Positions 30,640-38,363 of a stretch of DNA of 64,000 nucleotides are shown piece by piece. Made by a program: the position numbers and the translations under genes. The stretch spans positions 5,929,632 through 5,993,631 of the forward strand of contig OX453285.1 in the NCBI GenBank assembly GCA_949710005.1, read 5' to 3'. The notes below the pieces were generated by a model, which did not search any database, was not told where the DNA came from, and saw only the letters and a program-made list of their open reading frames with translations. The stretch's first letter is position 1. Every line of letters starts with the position of its first letter. Source of the DNA: Ricordea florida. Taxonomy: Eukaryota; Cnidaria; Anthozoa; Corallimorpharia; Ricordeidae.

Positions 30640-30652
30640 TATTATCTAATTA

Positions 30653-30683
30653 TGTTATATAACTAAAATAATAGTTACATAAC
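30653..30683. terminator. Palindromic 3'-end hairpin, copy 3
   Basis: TGTTATATAACT, AT-rich loop, AGTTACATAACA. Between the converging AWHP and penton genes of the inner element, the same position as copy 1 in the outer element. Confidence 0.6.
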
Positions 30684-30699
30684 AAAAGTTCTCGGCAAT

Positions 30700-31332
30700 T
30701 TATCTAAATCTTAAACTAAAAGTTATGGGTGAACCCTTCAGATCAAGTTTTCCCCATTCAGTGTCTAAGATAGTTAAATCAAAGTGGTTTATGGGACTTT
30801 CATATTTTTGAACTGGAATTGCCGGATAATCTTGTGAAGGAATGTTTGCTAGTAAATTAGATGGCGCGAGTTTTACAAGTTCTCCATATTTGGTGTTATT
30901 CATATATGACGACCTATTATCCACTATGCTACACATAAGTCTCAACGGCTCCTTAAACTGAATATTTATGGGGTATAATTTACCAGGATTTATAACTTCA
31001 GGCACTCCTAAACCAACCGCTAACCCTCTAGTAAGTTTAACTTTGGTGTTTTTATTTGAATAAAGATAGTCAACAGTATCAGTCTCAATTATTGTTATCT
31101 TTTCCACTTCAGGATCATTAATAAAGATCGATTGAATGCCACGAAGAGAATATGTGCCGGGTAGAATTATGAAACCCTTATTTTTTTCATCTAATATTGT
31201 CTGTCGTTCCTTGAAATTAATCAATCTTTTGGTTTTTATATTACAATCCAGGAGTTGTATCTCACGAAGATTTTTCAGAGGAGGATCTAAATAAATCCTG
31301 GTTTTTGAATCATACATTGTAATACTCAACAT
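30700..31332 (-). CDS. Inner penton (minor capsid) candidate
   Basis: 210 aa, closely similar to 28268-28903 along its whole length (MLSITMYDSKTRIYLDPPLK start, FDLTILDTEWGKLDLKGSPI end). Beta-rich, no membrane segment. TCTAAAGA lies 26-33 nt upstream (31358-31365). The rest of the argument is as for the outer copy: tail pattern and neighbourhood of capsid genes. Confidence 0.5.
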   Translation of the reverse strand: MLSITMYDSKTRIYLDPPLKNLREIQLLDCNIKTKRLINFKERQTILDEKNKGFIILPGTYSLRGIQSIFINDPEVEKITIIETDTVDYLYSNKNTKVKLTRGLAVGLGVPEVINPGKLYPINIQFKEPLRLMCSIVDNRSSYMNNTKYGELVKLAPSNLLANIPSQDYPAIPVQKYESPINHFDLTILDTEWGKLDLKGSPITFSLRFR

Positions 31333-31357
31333 TTTTGTTTTGATTACATCATGTTCA

Positions 31358-31365
31358 TCTTTAGA
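31358..31365 (-). promoter_or_regulatory. Late-type promoter motif TCTAAAGA before penton gene
   Basis: TYTAAARR at a fixed 24-29 nt before the start is found for penton, large anchored protein, two coiled-coil proteins, 72-aa and 136-aa membrane proteins, ATPase and hexon genes of the inner element (coordinates in the findings). Confidence 0.55.
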
Positions 31366-31382
31366 TTTATATAATCAAAACA

Positions 31383-32997
31383 TTAACGGAATAAAAACCA
31401 GGATAATAATCCTCCTCCAATTATTGAAATAACAAGATTATTTTGGTGGGAAGATGTTTCTTCTATATTACTAACTTCTTTTTCATTTTTTGATTCAACG
31501 ACTTTGTTTTGTTTAGGTTTTTCCGGTTGAGGATTGGTATTTAATAAAACCTTTGAGGTTCCTAAACTATGCCTTATTCCGACATTTTTTGTCTGCGCAT
31601 TTATTGTATTATTTATCCCAAAAGTCATATCTTCTGTTACCCTTTTCAAATCATTATTATACCCAATAACGCTTTCTGTATTTATAATTAAATTGCTCGG
31701 CATTAACCAAACGCCAGGAGCCACAGCCAAATCAAGGCGAGATTTTGATTCTTGAACTGCCGTTTGATATCTTTGAATTGATTGGGATACATCATTTTCA
31801 ATCACCGAACTTTCAAATAAAGTTATAAAGTTTTGTTGGGTTTCAAAACCACCACCTCCCTTACTAACAATTGAAGTTCTGGTATTAACTTGTGCCCCCA
31901 AAACACAATAAACAAAAGCTTCAATCGATCTATTTATTCTTCCCAAGCCCGCTTTTGTTAATCCATGCCCGGATTCTGGTATAAACCAAGCATATTGAAA
32001 ATCAACAAAATGATCATTTCGAAGCATTGAAACTAAATTCCCCATATTTTTTCTTCCTCCGTCATCGTAAAATTTATGATCGCGGCTCGGCCAAATATTA
32101 GCTTCTGTATCATAATTTCTTATGACCCTCACATTTTGAAATCCGCCGCCCTTTGCTTGCGCGGCTTCACTTCCAGGAATGGCATCATGGTCTGTATAGC
32201 CTCCCCCATAATCAATGAATATATCACCAGCCCCATGGTTTGCGCCTCCTTTGAATCTAAAATCCGCTAAAGTTTTGTTCCATCCCTTGTAATCTTGATC
32301 ATTGCTTAACCCAAATTCTGCGCATAATCTATTATAAGCATTTTTGTTGTACGGATTATTTTTCAAAGAAAAAGTTTCTCCCCCAGGTAATGGAACATTT
32401 AATTCCTGTATTATTCTTCTTATGGTAAAGTAAATGTGAAATACGAAAAAACTTCTAATAACTTTGGGATAGCCAAAAATATCACTTAAACTTACTCCGC
32501 ATCCGGACGATGCACACCAAACCGCCATGTTTAATTGTTGAGGCCATTGATTAATATTTGGTTTACTCAACCAAGCTCTAGTTTCTTTTCCACTGATAAA
32601 TCCAACAGTTTGATTTTTAAAAATATTCTTCATTGTCGCAGTGAAACTATCTTTTTCTGAAACATATATATTCAGATTGGTTAATAATTTTGTAACATCA
32701 AGAGCAAACTCATTAAATTTAACTCCAGGTATTGGATATGTTTGTTTTGTAAATGTTAAACTTTTAGGAAAAGAACTTACCTTTACTTTATTTTCCAAGC
32801 CTAAATCTTCCCGTAACAACTTTTTCAAATTAACGGGAAGATCATCAGTCCATGTTTTTTCCAGTAGGATCATCATCGGACATAATTGTTGTTTCATTAA
32901 CTTTCCATTTAACATATCCGCCATATAAATCATGCACATAACTGAATTTGGAAATATTTGCTTTTGGGTAGCGGGTACTGAAATCGCTAAATATCAT
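31383..32997 (-). pseudogene. Inner large C-terminally anchored virion-type protein, one-base slip near the 5' end
   Basis: Homologue of 45709-47156. The likely start is the ATG at 32997, which is preceded by TCTAAAGA at 33026-33033 and matches the outer N-terminus. After about 46 codons the frame is lost at an A-run (plus-strand T-run 32855-32860) with one base more than the outer copy; the rest (about 500 codons) is open. The middle has VWCASSGCGVSLSD, FHIYFTIRRIIQEL, RLCAEFGLSNDQD and SGHGLTKAGLGRINRSIEAF. The C-terminus is one hydrophobic helix ending WFLFR. Conserved in metazoan Polintons as far as I recognise it, but without assigned function. The slip may be mutation, assembly error or (less likely) a frameshift signal. 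Confidence 0.7.
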
Positions 32998-33112
32998 CTT
33001 ATTCTTTGTTTTCCAATTTACCTGATCTTTAGATCTTTTAAGAATAAGATGTAAAATTAATTAATGCCAGCGAAACAATTACAACCAACATCCGTTTTCT
33101 CATAAACAAATT

Positions 33113-33733
33113 TTAATGTCCTTTCCCTCCGGTAAGTTCTTTTAATAGATCTTCTCGAACTTTCTTCCTTATTATACTCATGTCGAAGTTTTTTTCCGAA
33201 TCTTTTCTAAATTTTTGACGAACCTCCTGTTTCAGTTTTTGAAACTTTTCCAATTCCGCCAAAATTATGGAAAATTCTTGATCGGATATAACATTATCTT
33301 TCAAAGCTTTTGAGACTAAATCGCTAATTGTGTTTAATTTTGATTTTGCAATTGCAACGGTTTGTTCGTGTTTACTAACTTTACCAGAAAGACTTTTAGA
33401 GGCAAAACCAAATCCAATCGATAAACCTCCAAAAACACCCCCAACCACACCCAAAGGCACACCAACAACAGCGCCAAAACCCGTGAGAGAAGTTCCTAAT
33501 CCGCTTGCTGATAAAAGAACTGAAATAAATCCACCAGAAACACTAATTTTTGTGCATATTCCTCTTGCTCTATTATATTTTTTCCTCACTTCTTCGTAAT
33601 GTTTAATTTCCTTCTCGAGATTTTGTAATACCTCGCTTGATTTTTGTAGCCTGAAATTAATCAAATTATCTCCGCTTTGTGTTTGTAAATTATTATTAGG
33701 TAGTTGAGGATAAATTCCATTGTATTCGCCCAT
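33113..33733 (-). CDS. Inner coiled-coil protein with Gly-rich hydrophobic hairpin
   Basis: 206 aa from ATG 33733 (MGEYNGIYPQLPNNN), chosen because the outer homologue starts the same way and TTTAAAGA lies 27 nt upstream (33760-33767). Residues 30-70 are a coiled coil (VLQNLEKEIKHYEEVRKKYN), residues 75-125 a long Gly/Val-rich apolar stretch (SGLGTSLTGFGAVVGVPLGV), then a helical C-terminus with AKSKLNTISDLVSKALKDNV. Probably membrane-inserting. Related proteins occur in cnidarian Polinton loci. Possible virion membrane-penetration factor, by inference only. Confidence 0.6.
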   Translation of the reverse strand: MGEYNGIYPQLPNNNLQTQSGDNLINFRLQKSSEVLQNLEKEIKHYEEVRKKYNRARGICTKISVSGGFISVLLSASGLGTSLTGFGAVVGVPLGVVGGVFGGLSIGFGFASKSLSGKVSKHEQTVAIAKSKLNTISDLVSKALKDNVISDQEFSIILAELEKFQKLKQEVRQKFRKDSEKNFDMSIIRKKVREDLLKELTGGKGH

Positions 33734-33771
33734 ATTGTATTTTACTGAACGGTATGTTATCTTTAAATTTG

Positions 33772-35001
33772 TTACTTTCTCTTCTTTTTTATACTTTCCA
33801 CAAAATATAAAACTACAGCCATTATCAAAAGCCAAGCATTCTCACCTAAAAATCCAATAACCTGGCCTGCGGTTTTGAAAAGAAAGCTAACTATTGCTCC
33901 AACCATTCCTGGTAATATTTCACCCAGTTTTTTCCCAAGAGTTTTCAAACCATTTCCAACTCCCCTACCCAAAGCGGATAAACCCTTTGAAAGATTGGAA
34001 ACTATTACCCCAATGATTACACCCACCGCACTTAAAATACCAAAAACTGTAAAACCATACTTTTTGAAGATATACTTTAGTTTCTCCCGTAACGGTAAAT
34101 TTTTAATTATTTCATCTTTTCGCCCCTCAATATCTGATAATTGTTCTTCACTCGAAATTGTTTTATTGCTAAGCCGTTCTTTTAATTTATCTACCTCAGA
34201 TTTTAATCGATCATTACTTTGTTTTAATTTTGATTCATTTGATTTACCCTTCTTATATTTATCTATTTCTTCTTTGTATAATTTTACTTCGTCCAAAAGT
34301 TTTTCCGCTTGTATTTTTAATTCCACATTCTGTTTTACGGTTTGATCGAAAAGACTTTTATTTTCTGCTTTTTTCACCTGCTGTCTCTCAATGAATTCCC
34401 TAAGTTCTTTTTCTCTTTCCGCATATCGTTCAATCTCCAGAGGATATACTTCTGCTGTTGCCTTCAATCCCTGCAAAGCATTATCTAATTCATTATTTGT
34501 TTCAATAGATTTCCTCAATTCTAACTGGGTATTATTATATTTTTCCAACATGCTTTCATAATCAGCACCTAGGGCTTTTCTAAATGTTTTTGGTAAATTT
34601 TCTGTGTTACGAACGCCATTTTCATCAACTATTGTATGCCAAACATTATTACTTGCAGTACTTAATTGTCCTTCTATGCTACTATTTTCTCCAAACCGAA
34701 CATTAAATGCGCCATCATTGGGTTCGTAATCTGGGAAATATCTTTTGAGTTCTTGCCTAGCTTCTCTCATTCTATCATAATCCTCATCTCTTTCTCCCAG
34801 GTTCATTCGTTCAGGAGGATTATCCCATTGAGCTCTGTCTCTTTGATTCTGGTTATAATCATCATAACCAGAATAATCTTTTTCAAGGGATGAAGATGTG
34901 TTTGTGGTTTGGAAAGTTGTATCATCCCAATCATAATTATCATCATCGCCCGCATCATCATTATCTCTTGAAAAATCTTCCATTGGTATTTCTTCCGCCA
35001 T
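33772..35001 (-). CDS. Inner long coiled-coil, membrane-active C-terminus protein
   Basis: 409 aa from ATG 35001 (MAEEIPMEDF); an upstream in-frame ATG at 35016 lies only 11 nt from the TCTAAAGA motif (35027-35034), and the outer homologue starts at the equivalent of 35001. Acidic N-terminus, then a coiled coil (about 150-290), then from about 305 four hydrophobic or amphipathic segments (KYGFTVFGILSAVGVIIGVI, LGRGVGNGLKTLGKKLGEIL, MVGAIVSFLFKTAGQVIGFL, AWLLIMAVVLYFV) and a basic tail. Looks membrane-binding. Known from cnidarian Polinton loci but without assigned function. Confidence 0.6.
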   Translation of the reverse strand: MAEEIPMEDFSRDNDDAGDDDNYDWDDTTFQTTNTSSSLEKDYSGYDDYNQNQRDRAQWDNPPERMNLGERDEDYDRMREARQELKRYFPDYEPNDGAFNVRFGENSSIEGQLSTASNNVWHTIVDENGVRNTENLPKTFRKALGADYESMLEKYNNTQLELRKSIETNNELDNALQGLKATAEVYPLEIERYAEREKELREFIERQQVKKAENKSLFDQTVKQNVELKIQAEKLLDEVKLYKEEIDKYKKGKSNESKLKQSNDRLKSEVDKLKERLSNKTISSEEQLSDIEGRKDEIIKNLPLREKLKYIFKKYGFTVFGILSAVGVIIGVIVSNLSKGLSALGRGVGNGLKTLGKKLGEILPGMVGAIVSFLFKTAGQVIGFLGENAWLLIMAVVLYFVESIKKKRK

Positions 35002-35067
35002 GATTTTTTTACTCATCAGTAAGAAATCTTTAGATTACCTATAGTCGGAAAATAAAAGAAAAAATGA

Positions 35068-35078
35068 TTTAAAAGAAA
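35068..35078 (+). promoter_or_regulatory. Early-type promoter motif TTTAAAAGAAA before 35104
   Basis: 26-36 nt upstream of the 294-aa gene. Same string and spacing as in the TIRs. Confidence 0.5.
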
Positions 35079-35103
35079 AAAGGAATAAATAAAAAGAAAT
35101 AAA

Positions 35104-35988
35104 ATGATGAACGAAAATACTAAACTAATAGAAGATATTAATAATTACAATCCAAAAGAAAGTATGATTTTTTCTAAACCAATTTTAGGAGAAGTTCCAG
35201 GTAGCAAGCCAAAGGTTGAATTTAGACGAATTAAAATTTATTCAAAAAATGAAGATGGAACTAAAGGAGAATTAGTTATTAAAACCGGTCGCTTGTATTC
35301 ATTTGGAGTTTCTGAAAGTTTTTCAACTTATTCTTTTCCCTTATGTTTATGGAGAGGAAATATTCCCACCGATGAAGAGGAAGAATGGTTAGAAAAATTT
35401 AATGAAATAGTAGATTGTTGCATTGATCATATTATAGAAAATAAAGAAAAAATTGATAGGTTTGAGTTGAAAAGATCTGATCTCACTAAAACAAAGAGAG
35501 GTTTAAATCCTCTCTATTGGAAAATGGAAAAAATTGAAGATGGTAAAAACAAACCTTATTTGCAAAGAGTTCCCGATAGCGGGCCAAGATTATATCCAAA
35601 ATTAATTAATAAAAAAGGAGAATTTCTTACAAAATTTTATGATATTAGAAGTGAGGATTGCAATGAAGAAATAAATTACCAAGATTTAATCAATAAAAGG
35701 TGCTACGCAGAGTGTTCAATCAAAATTGAATCAATATTTATTAATCCTACACTTATTTCATTACAAGTAAAACTTTATGACGCCCTTGTCGAAACGAAAA
35801 AAGAACTTAAAAGATTGGCTCCTCGCAGAAAATATAATCCCGAAGTAATTATTTCCGACGGTGAATCTGCTTCTTCCCATATTGGTTATGAAGATGAAAG
35901 CGAAAGTGAAAGTGAAATTTCCTCCAATGAAGAATATAGACATTTTCCCCGAACCCGCGGGAGGAGTTTTGATTTGGTGGAGAACTAA
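35104..35988 (+). CDS. NCLDV-like conserved protein, putative ssDNA-binding (inner only)
   Basis: 294 aa. Order of motifs: GRLYSFGVSESFSTYSFPLC, LCLWRG, a Glu-rich helix with IVDCCIDHIIENKEKI, RGLNPLYWKM, GPRLYPKLI, FLTKFYDIR, and CYAECSIKIESIFINPTLIS followed by LQVKLYDA. This set is what I know from a conserved giant-virus (NCLDV) protein family suspected to bind single-stranded DNA through an OB-like fold. The C-terminus is acidic and Ser-rich (ESESESEIS). The outer Polinton has nothing at this place: only about 50 bp separate the flanking genes. Followed by hairpin copy 4. Likely acquired from or shared with large DNA viruses. Confidence 0.55.
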   Translation: MMNENTKLIEDINNYNPKESMIFSKPILGEVPGSKPKVEFRRIKIYSKNEDGTKGELVIKTGRLYSFGVSESFSTYSFPLCLWRGNIPTDEEEEWLEKFNEIVDCCIDHIIENKEKIDRFELKRSDLTKTKRGLNPLYWKMEKIEDGKNKPYLQRVPDSGPRLYPKLINKKGEFLTKFYDIRSEDCNEEINYQDLINKRCYAECSIKIESIFINPTLISLQVKLYDALVETKKELKRLAPRRKYNPEVIISDGESASSHIGYEDESESESEISSNEEYRHFPRTRGRSFDLVEN

Positions 35989-36001
35989 TCATAATAACTT
36001 A

Positions 36002-36033
36002 TGTTATATAACTAAAATTATTAGTTACATAAC
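36002..36033. terminator. Palindromic 3'-end hairpin, copy 4
   Basis: TGTTATATAACT, loop, AGTTACATAACA. Between the 294-aa gene and the converging 130-aa gene, again at the end of a rightward transcript. Confidence 0.6.
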
Positions 36034-36044
36034 AAAATAATAAT

Positions 36045-36437
36045 TTATAATATTTTACTTACCGCGTAACCCAATCCCATCATTCCTGCTCCAACATATA
36101 TCATTTCTCCGGTCTTTTGTTCTTCGCTTGGTTTATAATAATTAGAGAATTTTGGTTCAGTCATTTGTCCGTACAATTCAAAGGCTTGATTTGTAGCCGA
36201 AATATTTTTTGATGCTTGATATTTTTCATCTTTTTTCTTCATTTTCCAATCAAGCATTTTTTGCCTTTTTTCCTGGTATTCTGCGTAATCCCTTTGATAT
36301 TTTTCCATTGCTTTATCGTGTCGTATTTTTTCTGTATCAACGCTGCGCCCAGATAAATATTTCGCAAGATAATTTCCTCCGGTAAATGCTGTCGCATTCA
36401 ATACTGCCCCTATCGCCATCATTGCTAATGTTGCCAT
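36045..36437 (-). CDS. Inner small membrane protein, 130 aa
   Basis: Two apolar ends (LAMMAIGAVLNATAFTGGNY at the N-terminus, YVGAGMMGLGYAVSKIL at the C-terminus) around a charged coiled middle (IRHDKAMEKYQRDYAEYQEK) and FELYGQMTEPKFSNYYKPSE. Predicted to be a hairpin membrane protein with both ends in the membrane. Starts 5 bp after the stop of the 72-aa gene, so probably co-transcribed. Homologue at 49260-49658. Function unknown. Confidence 0.6.
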   Translation of the reverse strand: MATLAMMAIGAVLNATAFTGGNYLAKYLSGRSVDTEKIRHDKAMEKYQRDYAEYQEKRQKMLDWKMKKKDEKYQASKNISATNQAFELYGQMTEPKFSNYYKPSEEQKTGEMIYVGAGMMGLGYAVSKIL

Positions 36438-36441
36438 AATT

Positions 36442-36660
36442 TTATTTTGGTAAAATCTTCTGATCCTCTAAATAGGTTTTTAGGTACATGCTTCCGGATA
36501 ATACGACTACCCACTTTGCGTAATTTGTAATACTCATGGATGGGTCACTCAAAAATGATTCTTTCATCATCTTTTTTGCGACATACCCAACTCCCGCGCT
36601 TAAACCGATAAGCACGGCTGAATCAGTTACAGTTTTCACAAGTTTGTTTTCAATTGACAT
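36442..36660 (-). CDS. Inner small membrane protein, 72 aa
   Basis: Contains two short apolar segments (SAVLIGLSAGVGYVAKKMM and AKWVVVLSGSMYL). Nearly identical to 49665-49883. CTTTTAAA (36684-36691) lies 24 nt upstream on the minus strand and reads as TTTAAAAG. First gene of a two-gene unit with the 130-aa protein. Likely virion membrane or assembly protein by context. Confidence 0.6.
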   Translation of the reverse strand: MSIENKLVKTVTDSAVLIGLSAGVGYVAKKMMKESFLSDPSMSITNYAKWVVVLSGSMYLKTYLEDQKILPK

Positions 36661-36696
36661 AATTTTTACTCATCAGCAAGAAACTTTTAAATAACT

Positions 36697-37107
36697 TTAA
36701 TCCATTCCTAAAGATTTTGGAGTTGCAGAAAATGGTATCTTTTTTGGTTGCGGTAATTGAGGAACTTGCGATAAATCAGCTATCCTATTTGAATATTCAT
36801 CTCTGGCTTTTTCCTTATATCTCATAAAAAGATCAAATGCTGTAAAAACTAATCCGACAACAGATAAAACAGTAGTAAAAGATAACTCCGGAAGCCATGA
36901 TTTTGATTCACTGTTCTCTGTAGTTTTTGGGGCTTCTTCGTTTTTCATCTCTCTGGCTAATGCTTCTTTTGCTTTTTTATTATATTCCGCTAATTTCTTT
37001 CCAGCAGCGACCTTTTTGGGATCCTTCTCCCTCTTTTTAGTATCTTTATTTTCGGGTTTGGGATCTGTAGTAATCTGCTCAACACCCTCTGCTCTTTCTT
37101 CTGACAT
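36697..37107 (-). CDS. Inner Lys-rich protein with one membrane segment, 136 aa
   Basis: Charged N-terminal half (KKREKDPKKVAAGKKLAEYN, KKAKEALAREMKNEE), one hydrophobic segment (FTTVLSVVGLVFTAFDLFMRY), then a short Pro-rich tail (VPQLPQPKKIPF). TCTAAAAA at 37132-37139 lies 25 nt upstream. Homologue at 49948-50445. The basic half could contact DNA or capsid; inference. Confidence 0.6.
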   Translation of the reverse strand: MSEERAEGVEQITTDPKPENKDTKKREKDPKKVAAGKKLAEYNKKAKEALAREMKNEEAPKTTENSESKSWLPELSFTTVLSVVGLVFTAFDLFMRYKEKARDEYSNRIADLSQVPQLPQPKKIPFSATPKSLGMD

Positions 37108-37144
37108 TGTTATTTAGATGCTACAAATAAGTTTTTAGATCTTT

Positions 37145-37675
37145 TTAATATACTGTATCAACACCTTCAGCAGATTGCTTAGTTTCCTGGGCAGTTGTGT
37201 TATAATTTATTGGTTCTTCTCTTGATTTTTGTTGATTTTTGTTGAATTTAACGTGTTTAGCAACCTGAAATACCCCGCTAGCAAGTGCTGTCAGTCTTCC
37301 TCCTTTTAATGCCAAGAGACCTACAAAGTTTGTTAATTCTCGATTAACCAAATTATCTTTCTTCAAATCATCGCAAAGAGCATCTATGTCATCTACCGGA
37401 ACTAAATAAGAAATAAGTTTGGAAACTAATTCTAGGGAAGAATCTACCAATCCTCCGTTAATTTTCTTACCCATTACCGATTGATAACGATTAAAATATT
37501 TTTCTACATCTTTTGCAGATAATTTCTTTACATCTCCCAGGCTCATTTCAATTCCTAAATATTCTTTTGTTGTCCCGAGAACCGCTAGAATGGCAAGTGA
37601 TTCTTGTTTAACTTCAAAATCCTCAGTTTGTTTTTCATCCATTTTTTCTTCAATATAATCTTCTAAGTTCGCCAT
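37145..37675 (-). CDS. Inner alpha-helical protein, 176 aa
   Basis: Acidic start, then an all-helical body: LAILAVLGTTKEYLGIEMSL, VEKYFNRYQSVMGKKINGGL, a DDIDALCDDLKKDNLVNREL stretch and LTALASGVFQVAKHVKFNKN. No transmembrane-length segment. Starts only 7 bp after the ATPase stop and lacks its own late motif, so it is probably read from the ATPase promoter. Homologue at 50476-51030. Unrecognised family; conserved place next to the packaging ATPase. Confidence 0.55.
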   Translation of the reverse strand: MANLEDYIEEKMDEKQTEDFEVKQESLAILAVLGTTKEYLGIEMSLGDVKKLSAKDVEKYFNRYQSVMGKKINGGLVDSSLELVSKLISYLVPVDDIDALCDDLKKDNLVNRELTNFVGLLALKGGRLTALASGVFQVAKHVKFNKNQQKSREEPINYNTTAQETKQSAEGVDTVY

Positions 37676-37682
37676 GTTTTTG

Positions 37683-38309
37683 TTAAATCACTTCGGGTAT
37701 CTCTAAATAGCAATTAAATGGGTAACGCAAAGATAAACATAACCTAGAATATTTTTCGGTTTTCAGGAGTTGCACAAATTTTTTACCTAATTCATAATCC
37801 AAATCGCCGCCATAATCTTCGAAAAACATCTTCATGCCTTTCTGAGAGGGATTATGAAAAGTAACGACGCAGGCAACATTTTCCCGGAATGGTTTTGCTA
37901 TTGAAGTTAATTGCTGAGTGAGAACCCAAACTGATAATCCATGATGTCTTCCGGAGAATGCTAAATCTATAAACTTATTTGATCGCTTTTTCAGATCATT
38001 AGAAACAGCGCAATCATCTAAAATTATTAAAGTATTTGTTCCGGAGAATAAAGTTTGGCAATCAGTTAGTAACTCATTAATCTCATCAATGTTACTAGCA
38101 TCTGGAGATAATACATAGAAATGTTTATCCTTATTAGCAAAATTATGATAAGTTTTATTTTTAGAATAAGTAGGACAAATTAAAACAATATATTCAAAAA
38201 CTTTTCGGAATGGCCCGCGGAGCTGTTCAATTAGGTACTTTGTTTTTCCGCAATTCGTTGGTCCTGTTATAATACAATGGAAAGGGATTTTATCTCGTAA
38301 ATCTTCCAT
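37683..38309 (-). CDS. Inner DNA-packaging ATPase (FtsK-HerA/A32 type)
   Basis: 208 aa, the usual length for Polinton and adintovirus ATPases. Walker A GPTNCGKT at residues 16-23, Walker B NTLIILDDC at 92-100, then a VWVLTQQ strand (127-133, sensor-like) and an Arg in a following loop (KPFREN). Expected to pump the element genome into capsids. TCTAAAAA (38335-38342) lies 26 nt upstream. Adjacent to the hexon gene, as in other Polintons. Intact. Homologue 51070-51696. Confidence 0.9.
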   Translation of the reverse strand: MEDLRDKIPFHCIITGPTNCGKTKYLIEQLRGPFRKVFEYIVLICPTYSKNKTYHNFANKDKHFYVLSPDASNIDEINELLTDCQTLFSGTNTLIILDDCAVSNDLKKRSNKFIDLAFSGRHHGLSVWVLTQQLTSIAKPFRENVACVVTFHNPSQKGMKMFFEDYGGDLDYELGKKFVQLLKTEKYSRLCLSLRYPFNCYLEIPEVI

Positions 38310-38363
38310 ATTTTTTTTGTATCATAACATTATGTTTTTAGACGGTCAGATTCTTCCCTTTGG

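Noticed and set aside
33875..34345. 156-codon plus-strand frame
   Set aside because: Antisense of the inner coiled-coil gene, whose coding is supported by a homologue in the outer element.
36697..37107. Lys-rich 136-aa protein as a histone- or protamine-like core protein
   Set aside because: It has a clear membrane segment and no known core-protein motif; DNA packing role not supported.
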